Shown here piece after piece: positions 1 through 10,430 of a DNA stretch of 64,000 bases. The notes beneath the pieces were generated by a model. That model saw nothing but the letters and a program-made list of their open reading frames with translations, had not been told where the DNA came from and searched no databases. The stretch comes from Spirometra erinaceieuropaei (taxonomy: Eukaryota > Platyhelminthes > Cestoda > Diphyllobothriidea > Diphyllobothriidae), in NCBI GenBank assembly GCA_902702965.1, contig CACRXP010000116.1:406107-470106 (forward strand). Reading direction: 5' to 3'. The translations under genes and the position numbers were made by a program. Every line of letters begins with the position of its first letter. Within the stretch, counting starts at the first letter, position 1.

Positions 1-561
1 CACTGCTCCAAGGTAGCCAAGTCTGCGATGTCAGTCCTTTATCTTGTCAAGAGAGCTTTCTCTACCTTCGATGAGGACTGCTTCGTTAAAGTCTTTCGGA
101 CTTTCGTACGGCCACAGCTAGAGTTCGCTATTCAGGCGTGGATACCCTGGACCTCTAAAGATCTCAGCATCCTTGAGAAAGTCCAAAGGCGGGCGACCAA
201 ACTCGTAAGTGGACAGGGTTCACTACCCTATGAAACACGATTGTCCAATCTCGGACTTTTTCCACTGAGTTACAGACAGCTAAGAGGCGACCTTATACAA
301 ACATTCCGTATACTGCGCGACCACGACTGCTGTCTCGTACCTAATGATTTCTTTGATTTAGCGATCACAACGAACCTCCGAGGTCATCCACTTAAGCTAC
401 GCGTAACTGGCGCCAAGCTGGACATTCGGAAGTTCTTCTTTTCAAACAGAGTGATCGAGGCCTGGAATGCTCTGCCTACAGATGTCATCATGTCCACCTC
501 CGTCGAGGCTTTTAAGCGCAAGTTGGACCAATGTGCCACCAAACGTCGTAATGTCACCTGA
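1..561 (+). CDS. NL-A ORF2 C-terminal region (partial, post-RT domain)
   Basis: The frame is open from the first base, where it reads HCSKVAKSAMSVL, to a stop at 559-561, so it is the 3' part of a longer frame. It matches the conserved region downstream of the RT catalytic core in CR1/jockey-type ORF2 proteins: FVRPQLEFAIQAW, a VQRRATKLV segment, LPYETRLSNLGLFPLSYRQ, LRGDLIQTFRI, LRGHPLKLR and the terminal NRVIEAWNALP. The catalytic FADD region lies outside the window. No internal stop is present, which makes this better preserved than the adjoining NL-B copy. It is an element gene, not a host gene. Confidence 0.85.
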   Translation, partial: HCSKVAKSAMSVLYLVKRAFSTFDEDCFVKVFRTFVRPQLEFAIQAWIPWTSKDLSILEKVQRRATKLVSGQGSLPYETRLSNLGLFPLSYRQLRGDLIQTFRILRDHDCCLVPNDFFDLAITTNLRGHPLKLRVTGAKLDIRKFFFSNRVIEAWNALPTDVIMSTSVEAFKRKLDQCATKRRNVT

Positions 562-940
562 CCGACGTCTAGCATTTCCTTTGAACAGTTTGTTAATGTT
601 GTTATATTACTGTCTGTATTTCAGTAATGTTTGTTTTTATTATTGTCCTATGTCTGTTGAATGTGTGTTAGCATCTGTTTCGTCTCCCTCAGAAACTGAG
701 ATAGCGCCAATTATCCATAGACAGACTACTGTACAGCACACTTAGTAACGTTAATGTTTTTAACTCTTGGAACAATTCGTTTATCTGTCTGGCTCGAAAT
801 CTTTGCCACTCTGAAGACACTCTGCAGCTGTTTGATGTTTCCATTTCAACTTTTTGATATAGTTCGCTTCCTTGTAACAAATAGGGAGTTCAAAGGTTCA
901 AAAACTATATCTCCCTCAAATAAACTGAACTATACTGAAC
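1..940 (+). mobile_element. NL-A non-LTR retrotransposon, 3' part (copy 1)
   Basis: This copy runs off the left edge of the window. It consists of the C-terminal end of a reverse-transcriptase frame, a 3' UTR of about 380 bp, an AATAAA-like signal near 917-923 and a short tandem tail built on AACTGAAC at 921-940. The same 3' organisation is seen at 22757-23993 (+) and 24727-26113 (-). Short tandem-repeat tails in place of poly(A) are typical of CR1-like elements. The tail abuts an NL-B element without a gap, so this copy may have inserted into it. Confidence 0.85.
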
Positions 941-1146
941 ATCTCTGCGGAGTCAGCGTCCCGAAGATTTTCCAGGCAGATTACGAGCCACAAGAGCGAA
1001 TTACTATGAGGTAGCTGACAATAGAGCTGGAGGAGCGAAGGACCTGCGGCGAAACACACCTACAAATCAAGAACGGACAAATAATTCAGGTCAAAAGGAC
1101 ATTTCTCTGGCCGAAGGCCATCGTTCTGATAGCCTCACCAATGCAA
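941..1146 (+). pseudogene. NL-B ORF1 C-terminal remnant
   Basis: Translation gives segments such as FQADYEPQERITMR, a stop, then LEERRTCG and QIKNGQIIQVKRTFLWPKA. The NL-C ORF1 protein at 29183-30502 ends with the matching block (FFQLDYEPRERLKMREL ... KNGQIVQTKGSFLWPEP), which identifies it. Family ORF1 proteins are RNA-binding. This remnant is too short and broken to act. Confidence 0.65.
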
Positions 1147-1900
1147 AGGTGCCAACTTTTGAGGCTGTGAGCAGCAGTCGTGGCTGTTTAGAAATCCATT
1201 ACACTAATTTTCAATGTCACCTTAACAAGCTTGATGAATTCATATTGCTCGTCTCTGAACAGAAGCCACACATAATTTTCCTAACAGAGCCATTCATGTC
1301 TGAGGAAATAAGTAGCAGCGAAGTCAGTATTGAAGGCTTCTAAGTGCTCCGTTGTGGGAGATTTCAACGTAAAGGAGGAGGCACGGCGATTTATGCGTCA
1401 AATGAGATTCCGTGCTGTCAGCAAGAAATGTCCAATGGGGTGCCGCAAAATTTTGAAATAAATTCATGCATGATATGCATCAAACAATTACCAACATCTA
1501 ATTTGTGTGTTGTCCAACGGTCTCCCAGCTCGAATGAAATCGCCGATATGGAATTACTTAATGTACTAGAGTTTTATGTAAGCAGGAGTGCCTACAAATT
1601 CTGGGTTACTATAACGCTCCAGAAATAGACAGGAAACTTCCTTTAACAAACGTCCCGTCCGCATCATTTGAAAACAAGCTGCTACAAATCTCACTGGATG
1701 AATATATCATTTAACACATAAAATTCGGAACACGACAGAGAGAAGGACAGCGAGCTTACTGTTTAGATCTCGTATTCAGTAAAGAAAAAGGAGTCATAAT
1801 GCAAGCGAATCCACAACCTCCACTCGGTTTAATCGATCATATTGATTTTGCCTTCGTGTGTTCTCTCCTATCGAACCAACGACTAAAAATCAAGAGACGT
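1146..1900 (+). pseudogene. NL-B endonuclease domain remnant
   Basis: Readable blocks of an apurinic-type endonuclease lie in order: a lysine-aspartate segment NKLDEFILLV, IIFLTEP (the catalytic TE pair survives), GGGTAIYASNE, and near 1725-1790 GTRQREGQ, CLDLVFSKEKG, then PPLGLIDHIDF in place of the usual PLG.SDH. The GDFN catalytic block is unrecognisable here. A stop at 1341-1343 and several frame changes break it. The equivalent domain in copy 2 is at 16600-17119 plus 21510-21652. Confidence 0.65.
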
Positions 1901-2360
1901 AGAAATATTTAGAATGCTGATTTTAACGCATTAAGACGTGCGCCTTTGAAGGAAACCCGGTCAGTCGACATGGAAGATTCGGAATAATTTAGGCGGTACT
2001 TTCGCGGGCTTATAGAGGGTCAAGTTGATTCCCATTGTCCAATAGAAATAACAAGACCCTGTGCGCGATCGCCGTGGGTCACAATGATGAAAAAGAAGAC
2101 CATGAAGAAGAAACAGAGGCTGTAGAAATGGTAGTTGCGTCTCCGAGATCCAATAACATTCACCGAATATAAGGAGCGGCGCAATGAATGCGGAAAACAA
2201 ATACAGGGTTCTAGAACCTCTTTCGAGCGCCGACGGATAGCAGGATCCAGCACGTCCCAAGAGGTTTTACGAGTACACCCGCAGTAGGAGAAAACATAGG
2301 GACGAAATTGCCTGTCTAAAGTATAGCCTAGGAAACTTATTAGATGATGGGCCACAGAAA

Positions 2361-4069
2361 GTGCAATTACTACCTCAGTTTTCTCAGCCGGTTTTTACGG
2401 AGGAGTCCTCTGACGACATTCAGGAGTATGAAATGGGCAAAGACAGTCGGGGCTTTCAAATGCGCCAAGATACCGCCGTCACTGAAACCGTTGCTTCTTC
2501 CGTCGAAGAAGCAAGACGTGTCCTAAGCCAAATAAAACCAGATAAGTCTCCTTGACCCGACGAGATTCCTAGGCTGATAATTAAGGAGCTATCACCGGAG
2601 CTGTCAAAGCCTCTTCCGCCTCTCTTTAGCTGTCAATGAGAGTAGGAAGGCTCCCCTCACAGTGGAAATCAGCCAAACTCGTTCTTTTATATAAGGGATG
2701 TAGCAGGATGGCATCAAGCAGATTCAGGCCTAATAGCTTGACTTTCCTCTCACACTAAACGATAGAAGCTCTAGTAAATAGCGCTATCTAGCAATCTTGT
2801 AAAGAAAATAACATCTTGCAGGATTTTCAGCATGACCTCGCGAGAGGACGTTCCTGCCTCCAAAATCTGCCGGTTTGTCTGGAAATCTGGACCAGGGCTT
2901 TAGAGGAGGGTTTTGAGGTCGATGTCGTGTACATCGGTTTCCGCAAAGCTTTCGATTCTGTTCCGCACCAACGTCCTCTTCACAAAATGTTCGCCATCGG
3001 CATCCGTGGAGATCTTCTGAACCGGATAAAGGTGTTTCTCGTTGGTCGGATACAACGTGTCTGTCTCGGAGATCGTATGTCAGACTGGGTTAACGTGACT
3101 AGTGATGTGCCTCGAAGCCCAGTTCTAGGACTATTGCTCTTCATTATTTATGTCAATGACAGCCTTCAGGAACTCGACTGAGGCAAAATAATGTTTGTAG
3201 ATGACGTTTAGCTCTCGCAGCTCATTAAGAGTCCAAATGGCCAGAGAGCCCATCAAAACAATCTGCATCGGCTGCAAGCGTAGTCGGAGAAATGGCTTCT
3301 GGATTTCAAAGTGCAGAAGTTTGACATCATTCATCTACGACCAACCAGCTGTCACTCAAATGACAGCATGAGAGCACATCAGCAGGAAGCCAGTGCACCT
3401 CCCACAGGCTCTTCGCAGAAGCATCTCTGTGCTTAGATACAGAGCGACATTAAACCAGCACTGCAGTGCAACAAGGCTGCAAAAAAGGCCATGGGAGTGC
3501 TCCATGCAATCAAAAGTGCGTTCATAACTTTTGACACAGACCTTTCTGGAAGAGTTTACGGCACATTTGCTCCGCCCCATCTAGAATATAGTATACATGC
3601 GCGGCGGCCATGGCTTGTAAGGGACCAAACAGACCTTGAAAGATTGCAACATAGTACAACAAATCTGGTGAACGGTTCAAACAGTCAGCCCTACATAGAA
3701 AGACTGAATTGCCTTAATTTATTCCCTCAGTGTTATAGGTAGGAAAGAGGGGGTCATATTCTGGTTTAAAGGATAATACATGGCCTTGAGCATGGACTTA
3801 GCTTTGAGGACATGTTTCAGTGACACCTTCCACTCAATCTCCGTGGTCACTCGATGAAGCTGCGGACAAAAGTGTCCAGGCTGAATCTTCGTTCTGAATC
3901 TTTCACGCAAAGGGTAGTGGAGAAATGGAACGATCTCCCTCAGTCAGTCGTGGAGGTGACGTCCCTGCAACTCTTCAAGAAACGCTTCGGTGGTTATTTG
4001 TGTCCCCTTTTTCCTCGACAGCCTGAACCTGAGCTAAATACACAGCGAGCCCGGAAATGTTTTCCCTGA
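2361..4069 (+). pseudogene. NL-B reverse transcriptase remnant
   Basis: The RT frame begins with a region ending RRVLSQIKPDKSP, then a stop (where the usual text is SPGPDEIP), IPRLIIKELSPELSKPL, FRKAFDSVPHQRPLHK, IGIRGDLLNRIKVFLVGR, VLGLLLFIIYVND and MFVDDV, which retains both catalytic aspartates. The post-RT region GVLHAIKSAFITFD ... LEYSIHARRPW ... RLNCLNLFPQCYR follows, and WNDLPQSV near the end. At least eight stops or shifts occur. It is not functional. Confidence 0.75.
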
Positions 4070-4205
4070 AACAATGCTACTCAAATGGAACAAGTACTGT
4101 TTTTATAGCGAATATCTTCATAGTTCGTGTACAGTCGTATCTAACGAGCGGACATGTAATCAGTAGGGTTTGCAAAGGCTTTTCCTTGTATCCTTACCAA
4201 ATAAA

Positions 4206-5399
4206 CTGTAATTCATGTTCCACGGGACAATCTACGAACAGGTGAAGGGCACACTAATGGGTTCGCCGATTTCGGGATTCATCGCCGAGGCGGTCCTGCA
4301 ACGGTTAGAGTCGCTGGTCTTCCAACTCCACAAACCAAAGTTCTGGGCCCGGTATGTGGATGATACCTTCGTCATTATCGAACGGGATCAACTGCTGACA
4401 TTCAAGGAACGTCTGAAGGCGGTCTTCCCGGATATACAATGTACGATGGAGGAGGAAGAGAACAACCAGCTGGCCTTCCTGGATGTCCTCGGATGTCGCA
4501 AGGATTGTGGTGAACTAAAGACCAAAGTGTTCAGGAAAGCGACAAATACGATGCAGGTACTGAACTTCAACAGCAACCACCCAATCAGTCACAAACTCAG
4601 TTGTGTAAGGACGCTCTATCGGCGTGTCGAAACGCACTGCAGTGAGCCGGAAGGCAAGATTGCCGAACTACAATACCTCCGACAGGTCTTCAAAGCCAAT
4701 GGCCACCCACGCAACTTTGTCAACCGGTGCATACGCAAAATGGACGAAATGCTTAACCGCACGGACACCAAAGTTTGGCGAGCACTTCCATATGTCAAGA
4801 ACGTTTCGGAAGCTGTTGGCCGCCTTCTCGCACCACTTGGGGTTGGAGTTGCACACAGGCCGGAGGCAACCATCAGGCGTCAGTTGATGAAACCAAAAGA
4901 CCCACTGCCACGGCAAGAAACGTCTGGAGTCGTTTAACGGATCTGGCGCAGTTGCGGACAAAGCAACTTCGTCGGAGAAACCGGAAGACAGCTCCGAACG
5001 CGAATGGCCGAACACGCTGCAGCGGTGCGGCGAAATGACGCCAGCTCTCATGTTGCAGCTCATTCGACGGGTTCCGGCCACACATTCAAATTTGACGAGG
5101 CCGAAATTCTCGCAAGAGTTGACAACCGCGTGAGCCGGGAGCTGCTTGAGTCATGGTTTACTGGCCCCTAGTCTATTAACAAGTGCAATGATCTTCCCAT
5201 TCAATACAGCGTGCTGAGACTTCGTCTAGGCGGAGTAATTGGCCATGCTGGGAGCGCACTGGTGAACACTCTTCCCAAAACCCGGGTCAGCGCGTCAGAT
5301 GGTCGAGCAATCATCACACCAACATCCAACGCACGTGATGAAATTGCAGCAATTAACGACGCGAATGTCGGCCATCACGCCACGTGCAACGATCCCTGA
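4206..5399 (+). pseudogene. Penelope-like RT plus GIY-YIG endonuclease, two premature stops
   Basis: One reading frame covers the whole span with only two in-frame stops, at 4935-4937 and about 5166-5168. RT blocks: YEQVKGTLMGSPISGFIAE, then WARYVDDTFVIIER (YVDD catalytic aspartates intact), QLAFLDVL and FNSNHPISHKLS. Past the first stop the GIY-YIG nuclease follows: RIW.SCGQSNFVGETGRQL with R, G and E of the family signature, then RTRMAEH. Stop 1 sits where family members carry the Y of the GVVY motif, so a single substitution probably caused it. The N-terminal third of the protein is absent. The element copies itself by target-primed reverse transcription. This copy is dead. Confidence 0.85.
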
Positions 5400-5503
5400 T
5401 GAAGGGGAGGGAGCCGTGAATATTCATAGGTATGCGGTAGCATGGCTACTACATCCTATAAATACTGCAGCCGCATGTGCATGAACCATCCTTATCTGCT
5501 CAT

Positions 5504-5545
5504 GTCTCTGATTATGGATTCGAGCAGGAATCCGAAACGTCAGGC
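5504..5545 (+). ncRNA. Hammerhead-like ribozyme motif of the Penelope element (degenerate)
   Basis: CTGATTA at 5508-5514 replaces the core CTGATGA. It is followed by one extra T, a perfect 6-bp stem GGATTC/GAATCC closing a 6-base loop, then GAAACGTC at 5534-5541. Outside the core, GTCT and AGGC can form a short stem I. Penelope-like elements are known to carry small hammerhead ribozymes near their ends. The core G-to-T change and the extra T make self-cleavage doubtful. Confidence 0.55.
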
Positions 5546-5659
5546 TAATAAAGCTCTTGTCCCGGCGATCGTGTCTTCTTCTTCAAGACTGCTTCCTGGG
5601 ACTCGTCTCTTCGCTTCTATTGGCAATAGTTCAAACGAGCCCATAATGGTAGGACAAAA

Positions 5660-8600
5660 TGGGAACTAGTAACAGGGGATGCGCTCGACTTCTCATCGCT
5701 CTTGGTCATTTCGAACCAAAGCTGACGCATTCTGAAATTACCACGATGCGTCAAACGTCGCGGCTCGGAAGGACACCAGCTGACTGGACAACTCAGTCCT
5801 CGTGGTCAGTGCCGTATGTGTATGTGGGGCGGCTGGCTCGAGGGACCAGAGTGTGACTCAATGGCCCCTTCTTACTATGCGTTTTATGGGATTCGCACGA
5901 GTCTGAGACCACTTTTGTGAAATCCAGGTACATTTTTCGGAGACCATGTCGCACGTGGCACGCCCAGAAGCGTTGTTTAGCATTGTCATTCGCTATACCC
6001 GAGCCCATCTTCGGTCGTCTTGTTACTTTCATGTCATCGTAGCAAGGCAAATTAAGGAGGAGAGTGTGGTAGGTGTTGTACAAGCCCGCCCCACTATAAA
6101 CGAATTCACGCGCAAGTTGCCGACGCTGCGCCCATCCCGTGGGGCACAAGGTGGACGTCGTCTCTTGACTGTCGGCCTCACACACGTCTGAGCTTGCCAT
6201 TTGGCCTGGTCCCTTTACGTAGACGAAGCACTATTTAAAAAAAGAGTTTGCAATGAAGAGGCCATGAATGTTGCATTAGGAAGGAAGCATTTTGAGGGTC
6301 GAGGTGTACCATCAAGTGGCAGCTTTCCAAGCTACAAACTTAGGCGTATCATGGTGGTATCAAAGAGCATCATATGTATTGTAATCAGGAAACGACGGAA
6401 TGCATCCGCGTGAAGGAAGTTGTTACAACATTGACCTAACTCCACCGTGTACGAACAACATACCCGATTCAAGGTGGCTGGAGATGGTAAGAGCGGGAAT
6501 AGTGACGGACGTCATTTAGAACTCCATTTGACGTCTGCTCCGGTTTAGCACTGAACCAAAGGCACGGTCCGTTTGGGAGACTGATTTCATCCTCATCGTG
6601 GAGGTTAATTTCCGCTGGCATTCGTCTGCTGCACTCCCTGCCCTGCGCGATCGGTAGGGCAACAATTTTACTCACCTGGCGTATCAGATTCACACTCGAA
6701 CCCGTCAGTAGGGGGCAGCAACAGATAAGAGTGCCGGGGTAAAGTTGCCCGGTGGCTATGTCATACCATCGTAATTATCAGCACCCAATATTCAGAACAA
6801 ATGGCCGCACTTAGTTCGATGATGGCACGCTTGTTCGGATCCGAGCCGTTAGCTGCCGCAATTTCCTAATCGGTTCTGGTTATTTTATTGGTAGTTAGCT
6901 GTGCTATGTCTAGGATGTGCCTTCACATATGAGGCAGTTCACTCCCAAAATGCTTCTAGATCAGAATTCGGACGCCGTAAAGCATCAGGAAGTGATCACT
7001 GGACTTCGTTGGTATCCGTCCTCATATGTTAAACATAGTTACCTCCTGTCCGATCTAACGATTCTCCGCGTCCGTTAAATGCTTTAAACTAGACCTGGCA
7101 CACATTTATTCGTTGTTATTACCATCAATTAGCAGACACTTCCCTCCGAATAATCATGCATGTTCCATGATAACTTTTAAATCACCAGCAATAAGGAGAA
7201 ACTCCTCCTATCACACTCCGTTGACTAGGTTTCGGAAGTGTTGCCATACGCGTCCTCTATTTCAGGTTTTTAATCGTTTCAGAAATGAATGCGCTAACTT
7301 GGAGTAAATTATTCGGAACGATGATTTGTAAGCTCAGTCCGGAAGTTGATATGAATGTCTAGGCCGACACCTATCAGCTTCCGAGGGATAACCGAGTAAT
7401 ATCTACAAACTGTCAACGGACAGCCAGTCATATACACATGATGAGTGATTGGTGATACTGATAGCACAGACACTAGCTAGAAGCCCAGACATGCGTGTTT
7501 CGCCGATCTTGTGACGCTGCCAGACGCAACTGCCAGGGGTTCGGTCCACCAGTGGGCCCCGCAGCGTTCCCGTGTGCCTTCTGGTGGACAATCTAGATCT
7601 GAAATTTCGGACTCTTCATCTCCTCGGAAATTAATGCAGTAACTTGGAGACAATCTTTCTTGATTCACATTCAAGATTCCTTAGGATCTTTGCAACATTC
7701 TATAAAAATGCATGCGTTTGGCCTTTGCCGTACACCGGGGACTGAAAAATAATCTCAAGTCTAACAGCACGTTTTCAGTGATAAATCTGTTTTTGCAAAC
7801 GACGAAAGCCACCAGTGTTCGGCGAGCTGAACACAGCAATGACTCGCTCGTGAATAGTTTATGGTGAAACAGACTTGTACTCCACTAACCTCATTTTACT
7901 CACCCTAGGCCGTACACTACCAAAATACTGGAGATGGGCGTGAATGCGGTGGCAGGCAAAGAAAGCCAGTCGATCCGAAACTTGGCACATGCCAGATTTT
8001 GAGGAGGGGGTCCCACCACTCACAGAAGTGAGACGTGCTATTAAGATGAGGCTAAGAAGAAATAAATGTGGCCTGACCGTCGTCACAAAGAAGCGCCTTG
8101 TCATGCTGTCAGATGGTTACATTTAAAGACACGGGCTTTAGCGCATCGTGATGACTTTAAAGCTTGCTTTACAACTTAGTGAAGGAATAAATGCCTGACT
8201 AAAGTAGATCTGACCTCAATCCACCGTCCCTTACCCCCTTTCCAGTGGTCCATGGGGCTCTAGCTGACTGGGAAGGAACTTGCGCCTAGTGACTGGTGTG
8301 AAGCAGTTGGAATACGCGCGCTATACATTGACGTATGAGGTATCATAGGGACCATCATAACGAGACACTGTAGTCTGGACCCACTTCAAAAGGGTACCTA
8401 GGTCTCACTTCAGATGCCCACTTTCCCCGTCACGGAATGTTGTCCGTTACGGTAGGTCCTAAAACGTTGCATTTATTAGGGTAGGGGACGGACTGATTCG
8501 GCATGAGGGAGGTTACTACTAATTCATTCTTCTACTTTACACCAATTAACCAACTAAGACCCTGGTTTTCCAGTAACGCTGTGGAAGATGTATAAACGTC

Positions 8601-9020
8601 TTACCAAAATGATTTGTGACTGGGATGGGGAGACGGATTGAGTGCAAGTTGGCAATGAGTGTTAATTGATTGCAGCTGAGGGCCGTGGCCTGGAGGTGTT
8701 CCCCCCCCCCCCACCCTGGGCAGAAAGGCACACGAAAGAGAGGGAATGAAGGGTGGAATGTAGTGTTAGAAAGAGATGTGGGAGGGGTGTCGACGGTCAG
8801 GATTTTGCTGACGGATTATCATACATCGGAACATCGGTTGGCAGGACTGGCAACGGGCCGGATCTGATGGTGTGAGACAAAAACCAACGACTCAGGCCAG
8901 CGTCGAAAGTGCAGACCGGGCAGGCAGGCGTAAGGAGTTGACAGTCCTGGATTGCAGCATTCTAGTATTAACTTTTCAGCAAACAACCTTGGTCTCAGCT
9001 GTTTGGTTGGTGCCGAATGT
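5660..9020. other. No recognisable gene
   Basis: Reading frames here are short and show no family motif. The longest, a 135-codon minus-strand frame at 5793-6200, has no recognisable domain. A segment near 6090-6160 (ACTATAAACGAATTCACGC ... GGACGTCGTC) resembles 47160-47235, so at least part is an unnamed dispersed repeat. A run of 12 C occurs at 8701-8712. Confidence 0.5.
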
Positions 9021-9489
9021 GGCTGTTCCAGCATTTACGGCAGTACCCCAAGATTGCCGGTCTTGAGCAGGGATTTTACAGGTCTTCGGCAGACATCCCG
9101 GTGCCTCAAACAGTTTTTAATGTCCTCGTGTCGTCAGTCTCACCCAGCATGTCCCCCCGGTACAGAAGCCTCCCACAGAGTTGTCTTTCAAACGGACACT
9201 AGTCAGCTCTCCTCACGACGTAGTCACAATATTGCAGTTAGAATTATTTCAACATGACACTGATGCTCAGCATATCAGTTGGATCCATAATACGGACGTC
9301 CAGGGGCCATTGGCGCTTATTTTGCCGATAATATTATTTAGGGAACGCTTGCGCTACGCTAATTTTTCTCCCCCGCCTGGCTTTTTATTATGCTTATATC
9401 TCCAGATCGCAACTTAGTGCTTTGCAGATGGTAACCCTCCACATGCTGGCTCTCATGTCGGGGAGGATGCGAATGTGATATCAGACTGA

Positions 9490-9681
9490 ATGCTATAGTC
9501 TGTTAATTGCCCCGCCAGTATTAGTGATTAGGACCGCAGCCCCGTCGTCAATTTTGATGGTGCGTGATATGGTGCTACCCGAGCAAGCAAAATGTTCTAC
9601 CGTTGCCAGGGGATTATTATTAATAGTAACAGTGAGTTCGTTGTACTCGACACATAATGCCGGTTGGTACGTGACAATCAT
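9490..9681 (-). pseudogene. RTE-type RT C-terminal scrap
   Basis: The minus frame reads VNGNQL-like text in a changed form: TINNNPLATVEHFACSGSTI followed by SRTIKIDDGAA, which fits the RTE block that normally reads F-x-YLGSTLSR and IDDEVA. Only this one motif stretch is preserved. The same scrap occurs at 42836-43024, where IDDEAA is kept. It is a fragment only. Confidence 0.55.
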
Positions 9682-9898
9682 TTTTGCCTGTCAACATTTA
9701 GTCCAAATTTGGAACACTTGGGGCGAAATAGTTCGTTTGTTATGCTCAACGCATAGCTGTGGATTAAGATGAGGTCATGCAACCTGACGCTGAAGTCGCT
9801 ATAAAGGCTTGCACACAGCGGGTGTTACACACTTTATTGTCGGTCCGATAGTTTATGCTGATTTCTGGTCGATCGGTAGTGGCCTTACTCCGAGTGCC

Positions 9899-10430
9899 TG
9901 TTACAACGCTGGACCTCTCGGGAGTGTCTGTACGTGCGCACCAGGGCTGTCTGGCGTTCGCCCACTCGCCTTTCCAACTGGCCAATCGGATTCAAGGCCG
10001 AATCAGACATACCCGTGGCTGAAGACGCGTCGACGCATTCCCTGACTAACACTTAAGGTGCCACTCCCGGCGTCGGAGACATTTTCCTCTGGCCTCCAGC
10101 TCCTTCCAGTCCCTTCTCCAGTTCTCCTGCAGGGAATACGCAATCCTCCTAACTGTCGTCAATCTTCTGTTTCCATTCGGGATCGACCCTGAAGGTCGTG
10201 GTAACCAGGGTCTCACCCTCGGCAAACACAAAACCTGCCTGGGGAGACTGATTGCAGAACCGCTTGGTCTCTCTTAAACGCCAGTAAAGTTGTCCAACCC
10301 AATCCTTCATCCCTGACTTCTGCTTTGGGAACCTTTGTGTTGTCGACCGGTCCCAACTTGACAATTCGTGACGCCTTGCAAACGGCATTCTCCCTTCTTC
10401 CCAATCTACGATATAGTCAGGTTTTTGACC
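9899..10430 (+). promoter_or_regulatory. Putative 5' LTR end and leader of Gyp-1 (copy A)
   Basis: TGTTACAACGCTGGACC at 9900 could be the LTR start. TGGTAACCAGGG at about 10199 resembles the CTGGTGACCC primer-site region seen after the LTR of Gyp-2. The stretch up to the gag ATG at 10431 would be the leader. A matching 3' LTR is not seen, so the LTR limits are a guess. The same sequence lies at 43266-43796. Confidence 0.35.

Larger units (their letters stand above)
941..4214 (+). mobile_element. NL-B non-LTR retrotransposon, decayed copy 1
   Basis: This copy of about 3.3 kb can be followed in order: ORF1 C-terminus, AP-type endonuclease, RT and 3' UTR, ending near 4214 just after CCAAATAAACTG. 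Every domain carries stops or frameshifts. It is collinear with the split second copy at 15660-39455 and serves as the ungapped reference for that copy. Its 5' part is missing or lies to the left of the NL-A insertion. Confidence 0.8.
4206..5600 (+). mobile_element. Penelope-like element, 5'-truncated copy
   Basis: The copy begins in the middle of the RT frame, directly after the NL-B tail, and continues through a GIY-YIG endonuclease and a 3' non-coding region that holds a hammerhead-like motif at 5504-5545. The same order (GIY-YIG, spacer of a few hundred bases, motif) is repeated at 47640-48322 on the minus strand and at 63385-63860. This supports one family with a conserved 3' end. Confidence 0.85.

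Noticed and set aside
5793..6200. A 135-codon minus-strand open frame in the anonymous region
   Set aside because: No recognisable domain, no splice or promoter context, and the region contains a dispersed repeat. A frame of this length is expected by chance in 64 kb.
8701..8712. Poly-C run as a structural signal
   Set aside because: A 12-base homopolymer with no neighbouring motif. Similar short C runs occur near 57475 and 63498.
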